Below, piece after piece: positions 24,258 through 36,900 of a stretch of 64,000 bases of DNA. The position numbers and the translations under genes were made by a program. This DNA comes from Coptis chinensis. Its lineage: Eukaryota > Streptophyta > Magnoliopsida > Ranunculales > Ranunculaceae. A model generated the notes under the pieces. That model was given only the letters and a program-made list of their open reading frames with translations. It made no database searches and was not told where the DNA came from. The number at the start of each line of letters is the position of its first letter. Within the stretch, counting starts at the first letter, position 1. Where the stretch lies: contig CM027378.1 in NCBI GenBank assembly GCA_015680905.1, forward strand, positions 77,653,501-77,717,500. The letters are read 5' to 3'.

Positions 24258-26516
24258 GTGTTTTCAGAAAGAATGTCTGATTCTGAGGATACCCGTTCTG
24301 ATGACCTAGAGAGATCGCTAGGGTTAGAAGGGGCAGGGGTTTTTAGATCCGTTGTTGCTATTTCAAGTAGTGACAACACGGAGGACGGTTCTTCCTCTAG
24401 TAGTTGGCCCTGTAGGTCTGTAAATAGAAGTGCACTAAGGAGATTTGGAGATTTGAGGGAGAGGTTTAGCATTAACATACCCAAACTGGAAATACACGAT
24501 CTGGGGGATGTAGATAATGTGTTTAGTAGAAGTTTTGTCCTTATAAATAGAGGGGTTGTTGTTTGCGTAGAGCAACTGAGAGCGGGAATGTGCTTGCCGT
24601 TCTTGAAGTTGACTTGTGATGTCTTAAACTTCTGTGGGAAAGCTCCATGTCAATTCATTGGAAACAGTTGGAGACTTTTTAGGGTTTTCAATATGTTAAA
24701 CGAGTCAGGTGAGTACGACATTAGGTTGAATGATATGTTAGAACACTTCGCTGTGAAGCAATCTAGGTCGAACAACTTTAGTCTGCAAACTATGACTGGT
24801 AAGTCGTCTATTTTGGATGGAGTGAGTAACGAGTCTTAGGAGCAAAGACCGTTGTTGCTGAGGGGGAAGTATTGTGTGCCTGGAAGTAGTTTGAGGCGTA
24901 GGAATTGTAATTTTGATGGTACGTTTGTATTGTTCTCTATGTTTGGGATGATTTGTTTCTCTTTTTCTTGCTGATCTTGATATGTGTTTGTTTGTTGAAT
25001 CTGCAGACATGGTGATTACGAACAGGAGTAGTCAGAGAGAAATTGAGAGGTTTGCGAGGCTCAGGCGATCTGAGAAGAGGGAGATTCTTGAGAACATTGC
25101 ATGCTATTTCACTGAGCGTGGTGGTGAAGGGGTAAGGTCAAAGAGGAGGCAACAAAAGAAAATAGCGCGAGCTGCGGTTGTTGCTAGTTTAGAAACAAAA
25201 GTTGCTATGGAGAGAGAGGATAGTGACTTGATTACCCGAGAGGCTCGTCGTAGGAACCTCTTTGGACCTGTGAAGGCTGGAAGTGTCGCGTGTGCATCGG
25301 GGAGTAGAGCTGGTGTGATGAAGCGAACTATGCCTCGTACTAGTGGGAACTCCAAGGTCACTCCTGTGGGGCTGGGAAGGCAACAAAGGGAAAACTCCCC
25401 ACTTGAGATGGAAAAGCTAGCCTTCTCAGGGTGTGACTCTCTACAGAAGAGGAAGGCTGGTCCCTCGGATGGTAGACCTGTGAAGAGTGCCAGGGAAGAT
25501 GGTGGTAGCAGGCGCTCTATTCCTGTTGTAGAGCATACTGGGGGGCGACCTAGTTCAGGTCCTAGGTCAAGGACCGAACTTGATATGAGCGGTCTGGACC
25601 TGGAGACTTTCAAGGTTGAGTTGTCTCAGATTGCTACCCCAGGCTCGCGTGCTCCTGTTGTGAAGGCAAGAATCCCTGGTAAGTCCACTGGGAAGTCTGT
25701 TATAAAACAGGATGATCTAGATCGGAACCTGGTGTATGTTGATGAGCATGGTAAGAAACAAACTGTTAAGCGAGGTGACTATAGTTACAAGTCGGCCAAG
25801 TTGGCGAGTTGCTTGTTGGAAACATCGCACTTGATGGGGACCAGAGTGATCTTGACGCTAAGGACTTGGCTGAGAACTTGAGGCTGATGGACCTATCGCA
25901 ATGTCTGGTAAGTGTGTTTACACTTTTGGTTCCTTTACTTATTTGATTTCTGAATCTTGACTGGTACTATTGTTGCATGTCTCCTAGTTTATTAGTGGTT
26001 ATCATAAGCTAAAGGAGGTTGCCCAGATTGCTGACTCTGAGAAAGGTGTGGTTGAGCATCTGAAGGAAGAGTTGGCTAACGTCCAGGCTATTCAGGTAGT
26101 AGAGAAGAAAGAATTTGATGATATGAAGTTGCAATATCAGGATGTGTGCTTAGCCAAGATCGTGCTTGGGAATGAAGTGATGGGATTGAAGACTAAACTG
26201 GAGACCGTGACTGCCTATGCCAAAAATTGTAAGGAGATTGCCGAAAAAGAGAAGGACGCTTATGAGTTTTTAGACAATGACTATATTGAACTGGAGAGGA
26301 TGTATTAAGCTTTGAGGGAGGAGCATGAACGCTGGGCTTCGGGTACACCAAAACAAGATGACGTACCAGAAGATGCATGTGATGCTCCTGTCTTGGCGAC
26401 TACCTCTCTAGAGCTGGTTGAGAAGTGTCCTAACGAAAATGCTGCAAGTTTTTCTATGGCAATTGTGGACGGTGGAGCTGTTGTGGGGGGGGGGTGCATT
26501 GGAGCCCCTGCATACT
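24258..26516 (+). pseudogene. Antisense extra ORF (aORF) of the Tat element
   Basis: On the strand opposite to gag-pol, between integrase and the 3' LTR, lie ORF pieces at 24258-24839, 24982-25881, 26048-26308 and 26312-26518. The first contains LPFLKLTCDVLNFCGKAP and NSWRLFRVF, resembling the 'putative gypsy type transposon' domain (Pfam Transposase_28 type) known from aORFs of Tat elements. The second is basic (RSKRRQQKK). The third is Lys/Glu-rich and reads as a coiled coil. Candidate intron borders (CTGCAG before 25008, donor-like AG/gtaag near 25908) suggest the family splices this transcript. The function of aORFs is not established. Confidence 0.65.
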
Positions 26517-26625
26517 GAAAACTTGGCCAATGTTGCTAGATATCTTCTTCTTTGTTGAGAATGTGTTTACATATATGTTTCACTTGGTAGTATGTGTTTC
26601 TTTCTGAGAGTTGTTTTGATACGAT

Positions 26626-26850
26626 AGAGTTGGTTTCCCAGGCTTGCCTGGGCAGTTCGCCTTATTTATTGTTGGTGCGTGGCATTGGCCAGATACATTA
26701 AGAGCTGATAACCTGGGGCGACCTAGGTAGTTCGCTTTAATTAGTAGCTTTCATTTTGTTATTTCACCGAACTGGTTTCCCGAATTGTTCTGGGCAGTTC
26801 GGGATGATGACGTTATAGAACTGGTTTCCTGGGTATGTTCAGGCAGTTCG
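26626..26850. repeat. Degenerate AACTGGTTTCC...GGCAGTTCG repeats
   Basis: Three to four short units of the form ACTGGTTTCCC, then TGTTC, then GGCAGTTCG, each a weak inverted repeat (GAACTG/CAGTTC). They lie in the non-coding zone of the Tat element. Confidence 0.55.
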
Positions 26851-26999
26851 TATTTTGCTCCTATGAAATGCATGTTTGTTTGAATGCTTGTTGCATGTTG
26901 ATTTAACATCTCAGTAGGAATTTTGACCTAGGGATGTATGTTCCGTTGTTTACAAAGACCTAGAATGCCATGAAGCATTGGAGCTCATCGAGTGAGCAT

Positions 27000-27605
27000 A
27001 TTGCTCAGGAGAGCGTTCTGAATGTTCCAGGGAACGTTCTGTGCTAAATTGATCCTAGAGTTGTACGTAGGTCTTCAACTAGTGAGAAGTGTTGGAGCTA
27101 CGAAGCCCTAGAGCTCGAGTGAACATTTTAGCTTAAGTGAGTGTGTTACTCTTAGAGAGTGTTCTATACTTAGTTGGCCCTAGAAGTATAGGTTTCTAAC
27201 TATTGAGGATTGTTAGCTATGTAGCCCTTAGCTCGAGTGAGCGTTTGATTGTAGAGAACGTTTTAGCTCTAAAGAGTGTGTTAGTTCTTCACTAACGTTC
27301 TGCACTGAGTTGACCCTAGAATTGTAGGTTTCCAACTAGTGAGAAGTGTTAAGGCTAAGTAGCATGTGAGCTATGTAGCCCTAAGCTCGAGTGAGCGTTT
27401 TATTGTGTTAAATGTTTAAGCTCCGGAAAGTGTTTAAGTTCAAATAATCGTTTGGCTCTTAGAGAGCGTTCTACACTGAGTTGACCCTAGAAATGTAGGT
27501 ATCTAACTAGTGAGAAGTAGGTGAGCTATGTAGCCTTGAGCTTGAGTGAGCGTTTTCACACGGAGAACGTTTGAGCTCTTGAGAGCATTTTAGTTCAAGT
27601 TAGCA
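27000..27605. repeat. About four tandem copies of a ~145-170-bp unit in the Tat element
   Basis: Units share GCGTTCTACACTGAGTTGAC, CCCTAGAA, CTAACTAGTGAGAAGT, AGCTATGTAGCCCT and GAGTGAGCGTTTT in the same order, at about 27012, 27157, 27290 and 27462. Tandem repeats between pol and the 3' LTR are common in Tat-lineage elements. Confidence 0.75.
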
Positions 27606-27933
27606 TTTTGCTCTTAGAGAGCGAGTTGTGCGCCTATTTAATAACATTGAGAGATTACAGTGCATTGATGCTAAATAAAAACTATGTGTACAGTGTTAAT
27701 AGTAATAACTCAATAGAAACTAAATTTTTTATTGATAAAACTTCTTTAACAAGAAAGTATTCCAAGGACGTGGTAATGCCTGTCCATCTTGGGTTTTGAT
27801 CCAATATACTCCATTATCAATGACTCGTTCCACTATGTAAGGGCCTTCCCATGTTGATGCCAGTTTAGAGTCATCTTTAGTCTTTGTCAAGACTAGGTCG
27901 CCAGGTTGAAAACTTCAAGGGTTAACACGCTTG

Positions 27934-28751
27934 TTATATGTATTTCTCAGAGTTTGATGGTAGGATGCCACTCGAATGGCTGGCTGCCAAGTTGCGTCGT
28001 TCTTCAAGTAAGTCGACCTCACGAGCAAGAATGGAATCGTTCTGACTAGATTCGACGATCTCAGATCGAGTCGTTGTAATTGTCAGCTCAGTAGGGATGA
28101 TAGCCTCAGTACAGTAGCATAGTGAGAACGGTGACTCGTGTGTACTAGAACGAGCTGTCATTCTATAATCCCATAGAATGTTTTCTAGCTGCATTGGCCA
28201 CTGACTTTTGTTCTTTTCAATATTCTTTTTCAAGTTCTCCAGAATTGCTTTGTTACTAGTTTCTGGCTTTCTGCTTGACCATTGCTCTGAGCATACTGGG
28301 GAGTGGAGAATGCGTGAATGATCTTCCACTTGGCCAAGAATTCTTTGACTGTCCTTCCCTTGAATTGAGAGCCATTATCCATCACGAATGTGTGGGGGAG
28401 GCCAAATCTGGTAATGATGTTGGTCCAAATGAAGCTTCTGACATTATATTTTTTGACATGAGCCAAGGGAATCGCTTCCACCCATTTGGTGAAGTAGTCT
28501 GTTGCAGCTAGGACAAACCGAAAGCCTGTGTTTTTCTGTGGAATGAATGGACCCATGATATCCAAGCCCCACATGTGAAATGACCAAGGGGTGGTAATGC
28601 TGATCAGTTCGCGAGCTAGCTGGATGATGTTGTGGCCAAATGTTTGGCACTTAATGCATTTGAGTACATACTTCTTGGCATTGATCTGCATTCTTGGCCA
28701 GAAGTATCCTTGTGAGATCGCTTTGTGAGCCAAAGAGTGACCTTCCTGCAT
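27934..28751 (-). pseudogene. Tat element integrase region
   Basis: Integrase inserts the cDNA copy. The zinc-binding region is partly visible (KCIKCQTFGH), followed by the catalytic core (WGLDIMGPF, DYFTKWVEAIPL, FVMDNGSQFKG, QYAQSNGQAES) and a C-terminal part. It is fossil sequence in several frames. Confidence 0.85.
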
Positions 28752-28963
28752 AGTTTCTGCATTCTCCCTCGTGGATTTCCGTAAAAATCATATAGGCTTA
28801 TGCACCTCAGATGGGATCCTCCGGCAGATTTTCTGAAAAGTTTGTTGTTTACAAGGCAGTAGCGCCCAGACTGATATTAAATCTATCTAGCCCTGGAGCG
28901 ATCTGTTGGTGCTTAGCCGAGCTAGATATAATCTATGATAGGTTGCATCCATGTTTGACTCAT

Positions 28964-29600
28964 CTAAGTGTCAGAGAGTGGGCATATGTCGATAATTTCT
29001 AGGACATGCTCATTTTGGTAATCAGGTCGATCGACTACTTCGATGAGTAGTTTTCTAAGGTCACAGTTCGGTGTTTGGGTCACGAGGTACACCAAACTGT
29101 CAGCGTGGCGATTCTCTTCCCGTAGGAAATGTTGTATGGTGACTTTCTTGAAAGAAGGCAGTAATTGATCTACAACTTGAAGGTACTTAGAAAGATTACC
29201 TTCATTGGTGGTATACTCATAGGCAACTTGCCGAATGACCAGTTGTGAATCGCTAAATACCCTGAGCTCCTGAGCTTCGAGCTCTAATGCCATACGGAGT
29301 CCCATGATCAGGGCTTCGTACTCTGCTTCATTGTTGGAGATCGCAAAATCGATGCGAACTGACTTTTCCACCATAGAGCCATCTGGTGACACTAGGACTA
29401 CTCCGACTCCACTACCCCCTGGATTGCTAGCTCCATCCGCGAAGAGTGACCATACCGACAGGTCGTGTTGTTTAGAGGTCGGGGTGTTGTCCTCTGGTTC
29501 CCAGTTCAGGTCGACAACTAGGAAATCTGCTAAGAAATCAGCAACGACTTGGGCCCTTCGGAAAGGTTCTTGGGTTGAACTCAATGTGGTGTTCACCGAG
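28964..29600 (-). pseudogene. Tat element archaeal-type RNase H
   Basis: A second RNase H domain with FADGASNPGGSGVGVVL, NNEAEYEALIMGLRMALE and VFSDSQLVIRQV, the D-E-D core of type I RNase H. Its presence in addition to the retroviral-type RNase H identifies the Tat/Ogre group. Confidence 0.85.
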
Positions 29601-29655
29601 TTCTTCTGCCCATACTGTCATGCGAGTTGCCTTGTTAGCTTTAAGAATGATCTTC

Positions 29656-30840
29656 CTAAGTGGCAGGTTGGTAAGCACTTTGATTGGATGTGCTTGGAAG
29701 TAGGGCCTGAACTTTCTTGTTGAATAAAGTAGTGTCAGTACGTACTGCCTTTTTAATGTGGGAGTAGTTCTTCTCAGCTGGCAGCAATGTCTCGCTTATG
29801 AAGTAGATCGGTTTGTCTGCATTCTGCTCCTCTTTGAAGAGAACTAAACTGATAGCGAAGTCAGACATAGCTAAGTGCAGCCCCAGTGTTGCACCATCAA
29901 TCCATTTTGCCAGCACAGCTGGTGTTGTCAAATAATCCTTGAGAGTAGAGAACGCTTGGTAGCATTGCTCGTTCCATGAGAATTGTTCGCCCTTCTTGAG
30001 AATTTGTAAGAACGGTCGACATTTGTTTGATGCTCTCGATATGAATCGGTTTAGAGCTGCCACCATTCCTGACAGTTTCTATATCTGCTTCTTTGTTTTT
30101 GGGTCGGGCATGTCCAAGAACGCTTGAATCTGATCAGGGTTTGCTTCTATCCCACATTGTGAGACCCGATACCCCAGAAATTTCATGGAGGACGCTCCAA
30201 AGAGCTGAGGCATTTCTCCGAGTTAAGCTTCATCTGAGTTTGACGAAGTCTAGAGAACACTTGTGTGAGGTGATCTAAGCTAGTGATCTCCAGCTTTCTT
30301 GCTTTTGACGACCATGTCGTCTATGTAGACTTCCATGGTGTCACCTAACATGTCTTGAAACATATCGGTGATGAGTCGCTAGTAGGTCGCTTCAGCATTC
30401 TTGAGGCCGAACGGGAGGACGTTGTAACAGTAAATTCTATCACGAATGAGGTTTTCTCTTGGTCTTCTTCTGCTAGTGGGATTTGGGTGTAGCCACTGTA
30501 GGCATCCATGAATGACAAGAGCTCGTGGCCACAGGTCTGGTCCACAAGTCGGTAGATTCTTGGTAAGGGGAAGCTATCCTTAGGAGTTTCTAGATTTAGG
30601 TTGGTAAAGTCCGTGAAAGGTGAACTGTGCCATTCTTTTTTGGGACTACTACTATGTTAGCGACCCATTCAGGATAATCGACCTTCCTAATGAAGCCAAC
30701 TTTTTTGAGATTTTCGACTTCTTCATTGATTTTTTTTGGAATTTAAGGGATAACTTCCGAGGTCGTTGTCGAACTGGTTTAGCATTTGGGTTAACATTTA
30801 ATTTATGGCATGCAATATTGGGATCAATTCTAGGCACATC
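29656..30840 (-). pseudogene. Tat element reverse transcriptase and RNase H
   Basis: Near 30837 the RT entry region reads IDPNIACHKLNVNPNAKPV. Further on come FMDAYSGYTQIPLAEEDQEK and then the RNase H-side region SRASNKCRPFLQILKKGEQF (about 30040). It is degraded, with several frame changes. Confidence 0.85.
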
Positions 30841-30999
30841 GATGTACGACCAAGCAAAAACATCTTTATTTAATAATAGCTTGCAAGTTATGCCTTGAGA
30901 GTAGGATCAAGGTTAGCTCCTACAAAAACGAATTTGGGGTCATTCTCAGTTCCTAGGTTGACATTTTCCTCCAGCTCAGTCTGAGCATCTGCCTCAGTG

Positions 31000-31912
31000 G
31001 GTTGAGCAACCTCTGGGGTCTTGGTCTCTTGTGGTGTCTCCTTGACCTGAAGGGGTTGGGCGACCTCTGGGGTCTGGACTTCTGGAGGGACATTTTTGAC
31101 CGAGTCCCCAGTGCTCTCCTTTGTAAGTTCGTTGCGGGGGTCTTGGTCAAGGTCTTGACCTCAAAGATGAAGTCTTCTGCCAGCTTGGTTTTGGCGATCT
31201 CTCCCTTGTTTTTGAGTGAAGCCCCAGCAGGCTTGTTGACTGAGAGGATCTGATTGCAATTATGGGCATCAAGTTGGTTGCTTTTGAGCTCCATCATGCC
31301 TCTAGGGCCAGGGAAGCGTAAAACCTGATGGAGTGTTGATGGCACTGCTTGCATCTTGTAGATCCAATGACATCCTAAAATAGCAGTATAGGACAAGTTG
31401 ACATCCAGAACGTTGAAACGCTTATTGATGTTGACCTTGTCTTTGTGCGACCCAACTAAGACAGGTAGAATGATGTCTCCTATTGGGTTGTCTCGTGATC
31501 CGTTGAATCCATAGACGAGGGCTATTGGATCGATCATGACTGACCTGGGAATGTTCATCTCCTTAAGGGTGTGGTATAATAGGATGTCGCAAGAACTGCC
31601 TGGGTCGATCAGGACGCACTTGACAGCCCAGTCGCTAATTTTGTCGGGGACCACCAAGGCGTCATTGTGTGGGAGACACACCTTATTGAGGTCGGCCTCA
31701 GTGAAAGTGATGTTTCCTGAGTTGCGGGCAGTTGCGTGTATGGCAGGAGCTGCTTGTGAGGAGAAATGGTAGACTTCTTGGAGGGCACCTACCCGCTTCC
31801 TTTTCTCCCTTGTGGACGTGGCAGAGTCATCCTGGAAGGTGATCATGTTGATCGTTCTGTTGTTATCTCTGTCAGATGAATGTTGGCGATGGTCATGACG
31901 AGATCGGTCCAT
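31000..31912 (-). pseudogene. Tat element protease region
   Basis: The retropepsin-like region shows VKCVLIDPGSSCDILLYHTL near 31590-31640 and YGFNGSRDNPIGDIILPV. These positions fit the protease segment of Tat elements; the family's usual catalytic triplet follows the same VLID lead-in. Confidence 0.75.
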
Positions 31913-31969
31913 AGAACGTCTTCGAGCGCGGGAGCGATCTCGGTTGTGGTTGCGTGGAGGAGTTCAGCT

Positions 31970-32992
31970 TCACTCTCTGCGAGCCATGAGCTTGTGGCGC
32001 AGGTCGCCATCGGCTATACCAGTATAGTGCTTGATATGGCCTGCCTCAATGAGGCCTTGAAGGTAGTGCTTGAGTCTGCGACATGCGTTGGTCTCATGGC
32101 ACTTTGCTTTGTGGAAAGCGTAGTATGGCTTTCCTGGTGTGTCTTCTATCCGTTTTACCTCAGGTCGGTAATAGGCCGCGGTTTTTATTTTTTCTAGTAT
32201 GTAGCTTGGAGATCTTGTCGACCGCGCCGAACTCGCGCCTTCGCGGTGCGTCCCGGTACCGACTTCGCCATTGTGGTCTGGGTCGCTTTTTTTAGGACGG
32301 GGCAACGTCTGAGATTGCTGCGACTTCCTCTTGTTCACCTGCGTGATCTAAAGCTTCTTGTAGCTTTATATATATTTGTACACCCAAGTGTACAAGTCTT
32401 CCAGTTTTTCAGGTCGCTCCTTCATGAGCGACCTGTACAGCCAGGTGTTTTTCCGGATTGCCTTGGTGAATGCCAAGGTTGCAAAGGACTCTTGGAGGTC
32501 GCTTTCTATAGATAGCAAGTCTGTCTTGAATCACCCTAAGAAGAAACGGATTGACTCGTCTTTCTTCTGAGACAACATGAAGAGTGAGTCAACATCAGTT
32601 TTCTTACGTCTGTTGTGGACGTAATAATTAGCGAACTGGTCGGTTAGCTTCTCGAAGCTATCAATGGAGTTTGGTTCTAGTGTGTAGAAACAGTTGATGG
32701 CTCCTTTTAGACTTGCAGGAAACAAGCGGCATTGCAAGTAGTCAAACTCTTGCGCACTGTAGAGTATGAGGCTCTGGATGTAGCGAGCTACGTGTTGACC
32801 GGGACACATACTGCCATCATACATCACAAAGTGTGGTTGATTGAAATCGTGCGGGGAAGGTTTACTGAATACCTCCGATGTGAATGGGGATGCTCGATAA
32901 GTTTTCAGCATCTTCTGGACGATTTGAGTGGCGTCCTTTTTAACAGTACTCTGGTCGATTCGCTGGGATAGCTCGTTGATTTGTTGGTTCAC
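31970..32992 (-). pseudogene. Tat element gag
   Basis: The gag capsid region shows FVMYDGSMCPGQHVARYIQS, RLFPASLKGAINCFYTL and SFEKLTDQFANYYV, the pattern of plant retrotransposon gag proteins. Nearer the protease it reads KPYYAFHKAKCHETNACRRL, the usual C-terminal gag motif in this group. Confidence 0.8.
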
Positions 32993-33226
32993 TTCGTTAA
33001 TACCTTCCTCAACGGTGACCCCGTTGGGTTAGGCTGCCACTTAACTTTTGAGTGTGACATTTTCCTATCGTAAGAGGGTGATGCTGTCCTTCATGGTTCC
33101 CATCTGGGCGGCCACGTTCTTCATTTGTTCTTGTAGACTATCCATGCTTCGTGGGCTTGAGATTTGTTTGAAGGTTCTTCTGGTTGAATGGTTGTGAACT
33201 CAAGAAATCGAGCCACAGATGGCGAA

Positions 33227-33779
33227 TGTAAAAGTTGTATTTGGTTAACCTTACTAATGCAGGCAATTCGAGGGAGATGGGTTGATTGATTGGGTTTGAC
33301 TGAGTTCGTTTGGACGAACTGCCTAAGTATCAAGTTTTCTCTGCTGGGGGGAGACTTGAATCAGGTCAGACGCAGTTCCTCTTCTCTTTATATAGGCAAG
33401 ATGCCCGCGCTTCCTCTTCTCCCGCGTCAGGTCATGTTCAGGATTTAGGGCTCTTTAATGAGTCATGATGGAGAGGCGTGGTGAGTAATGGAGTGCGCAC
33501 CTGGATCTCCGGTCTTAATGATGACAGCTGTGGCTTCCATTACTAGTCGTTGTAGTGTGAACAAGCATGGACCTTCTGGAGGTCGCCTAACGGTCGAACT
33601 GGCAGGTCGGTCTCCCTGAAGAGATCGACCATTTGGTTCAATGTGCTGAGAAGCGATCTGGATTGTTCGTGTTGTAATGAAGCGACCTAAAAGAGTACTT
33701 GGTACAAATCGGTTGGTAGTTTTCGCTTATGTTGTACACGTGTATAATATCCATAGGATTTGGATATTAGTCCCTCACA
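33227..33779 (-). repeat. 5' LTR of the Tat element
   Basis: 553 bp, about 93% identical by hand count to the other LTR. Just inside it, in the sense direction, the sequence reads TTCGCCATCTGTGGCTCG. This resembles the GGCGCC(G)TCTGTGG primer-binding sites of related elements but is not a clean match. Confidence 0.88.
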
Positions 33780-33829
33780 ACCTCTATGCAAATTCTGACA
33801 TCTGTCTCCGTTAGCAGTAAAAGTTGTTT

Positions 33830-33917
33830 GGGAAAAACATGAGTTCCGATCTTTCTAACTCCTTTGAAATAGTATATGATATTCTGATATAATTAACTCC
33901 TTTGAAATAGTATCTGA
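33830..33917. repeat. ~38-bp host tandem duplication interrupted by the Helitron
   Basis: AACTCCTTTGAAATAGTAT occurs at 33858 and again at 33895, with ATATTCTGATATAATT between the copies. The same ATATTCTGATATAATT recurs right of the Helitron, at 37612. This fits a two-copy host repeat whose second copy was split by the Helitron without target duplication. Confidence 0.55.
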
Positions 33918-36900
33918 CTAGATTTTGGACCCGGGCATACGCCCGAGTTCTTTAAGATATTTTGCTTAAAGTAAAAAGCTTTTTTTTTGTGCACAATTTT
34001 TTGAACATATTGGAATTCAATTGGTAAATTTTAAACCAATCAATTATGATAAAACGTGAGAACATTGCTGACTTAATCTCGATTACTTGCCATCCATTGC
34101 AAAATAACTCCTTTGAGCAGCTCTTAAGTACACCACTATTGTCCGACCTATCATTTCACAATCAATTTTTCATATTCATTTGCTCCATTCCCCCTTCATC
34201 GTTTCTTCATCCTTTATGTAAGCCTCAATACTAAAGAAGCTTATGTTGCACCTTCTGAGGATGGGGATGCATTATAAGATTTTATAGTAATTATGATAGA
34301 ACTACTTAATCCCTTTACTAATGCTGTGCTTACTCAAAGTATAGAACAATATCTTCACGGATCCTCCTTATTAGATCCTTTGAAATGATTATGATTGTTA
34401 TATATGTAGAAATCTAGAGTTGACGATATCATTTCTATAATTTTTGTACATAGAAGAAATTTCTATATAGAAAGGCAAAGTCAATTCAAATAAGTTTTCT
34501 AATAGTTTAGATATCTCTTAATTAATTAGAGTTAGAATATGCAATGTAACTTTTCGATATTAGGTATTCTGGATACTATTGCTCATAAGTCACATTGTGC
34601 TAAAAAAAATTAGATCCTTACAGAAATGACGAAAAAAGTAAAGAAGTTCATTGAAGATCAAAGCCCAAGCATAGAACAGAAAACAAACTAAGCAGAATTG
34701 CTACTAGAATTAAACAAAATGGCAGCCAACATTCTATGATTTCTAAGCTTTTACTTGGCTATAGAACTTGGACTTTTCCACCATGGTTAAACTTTAAGTA
34801 TATGAATTTGAGCTTGATTTCCTCCAAGGCCAGTCTTGAGGTCTGCTTCAACAGTGATTGTCTCAGAGTAACAACATGCATGCTTATTTGGTCCCGCACA
34901 CCATCCCTTTATTATTAAGTTTGGGGGAAATTAAACCTCAGCTCCTATCGGAGTAATGTCCTTCTTAGTCCTATCATACTCACTGTCAACAGTATGTATG
35001 TGACCCATGAGAAGCCTTTCCAAGCTAGCTTGTATATTTTCTTGTTCATCTACGTATAATAATGATATTCATTCTTCTTTTCCCTAGCTAGCTATAGAGA
35101 ATGAAACTCTAGCTAGATGCCAAGCACCAATACAGGCTACCTTCAACAAATACCGGCCTATGAGTCTTGCCAAGAAGGGGACTAACACCCTATTGAGTCA
35201 CCACACCCTCATAGCCTATGAAACACGGACAAACCTCTTGGCGGGTTGTAAATCTTTAGGAGAGGTGGAGAAAGGGGAGCGAACCGAACAAACCTATTTT
35301 CAAAACTTATCGATATTTATAGATCGAGACAAAGAAACTCGAGAGTGAGTAGTATGATCGATATTCTTATACTCCAGTAGTTTTCTCCATAATTCAGTGT
35401 CAAAAGGTGTTATCCTTCTAAATGTTGCTTGCATGAGGTCAAGCTAGATTAGATACCTAATTACATCATATGAATGTAACAGTAATTAAATAAAACCCCA
35501 AAGATTTGCAAAATTGACTTGTGAAGCATTAGTAGTAGGTGCGTATGACAGCTCTTTTGCACGTCATTCTTTCTCGGCGTGAAGTTTAAAAGACTGCTAA
35601 TAGTTCCCATTGGGTTGTGATATATAAACTTTTCATAATAATTAACACATCCTAAACTCGTGAGTTGTTTGGGTAAAAATCAACATAACCAAATCAACAT
35701 AACCACACCAATTCAATCAGTTCCGAGTCTTAAATTTTAATCGGCTTATAAAACTCTTGATACTATACTAAGCTGCATGTATAACAGTGACCCAATGATT
35801 ATAATCTTTTAATCATCTTAGAGAATACTTCTTGCCTAAACATTTCGCAAAATGACACACCTTTTTTTTTTTTGTGGGAATTTCCATTCGGCATTAAACT
35901 TTTAACCTTATTATGGTATATTATTAGTGGATGTATCTCGACGGAATTTCACCTTTTTTTTTATATAGCTATTAGGCATTGGTACATAATGATAATGTTG
36001 GTGTTCGTTATTTTGTTTTTCCAGCATGATGTGGATGCCGATGTACTGAAGGCAGTGATCTTAGTTGATGGTGCAGTGGTGATTGTTAAGGGTGCAAGAT
36101 CGGTTAGCTTGCGTCACCGACTCGACCTTCCACTTCCCTTAAATGGCTCTAGAAATGGTCCAGCTTCTGGGTTCTTAACTCTTGTTGAACATCTCCGTCT
36201 AGTTTCTCATAACGTACCAAGGTGTTTGAAAGAGTACCAAGGGCCGGTGCTAGCTTGCTCAGTACCATTCAATAGGTTAATAATTCTAGGAGAGATTGCC
36301 ATATTACTCTTGTTCTTTGGTATCCAATGCCAACTGTACTATAACTTAGCATCGTCTGATTATTCTTAACTAAAAGAAATAATCAATCAACAGTGGACAA
36401 AAATCCCACGACAATGCGGTTTAGTTTAATGATATGAAGTCACCACTCAAGTCATCATACATGAGAACATTAAAGGATTATTTAGATGTGAGAAGACATA
36501 GATCTTCTATATTTTGGTGAATACCTTATCAAAGTAGACTTATCTATAATGTTTTCATTTTCAATTAAGTCTCGAGTTGCATACCGCCCATACCATGTAC
36601 ACTCTCGAGGCAATTATAGATAGTTTCCTAATATCAAAGAAATTCTGTTGTGAATTCTCAAAAGTTCCTAATCAAGGTCGAAGTGGCACGAAGGAGTCTA
36701 GCAATTTTTGGGTCCAATTGTGTAAACAAGTATAGAAAATGATCTGTCATAAACAGGTATAGGTAGTTAAATCAAATGAAACGTACTATAGTATAAGTAA
36801 ATTGAGTTTATATCCCTTCATGGGAGTGAATATACAAAGGCCATAAGAAATAATATAATTTGTTTCTACTTTGATCGATCAACTAAGGTAAGTTCTGCTG

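Larger units (their letters stand above)
23292..33779 (-). mobile_element. Ty3/gypsy retrotransposon, Tat lineage, fossil with both LTRs
   Basis: This is a full-length but broken element of about 10.5 kb. Its LTRs (23292-23846 and 33227-33779) start TGTGAGGGAC and end TTTACA in the sense direction. They are flanked by a perfect 5-bp target duplication ACCTC. Sense-strand order is LTR, gag, protease, reverse transcriptase, RNase H, a second (archaeal-type) RNase H, integrase, a tandem-repeat zone, an antisense extra ORF, LTR. The second RNase H and the antisense ORF before the 3' LTR are known traits of the Tat/Ogre group. A hand alignment of the LTRs gives about 93% identity, suggesting an age of a few million years. 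The coding region has multiple breaks. Confidence 0.9.

Noticed and set aside
25104-25613. 169-codon minus-strand ORF
   Set aside because: Antisense to the retrotransposon's extra ORF, with no recognisable domain.
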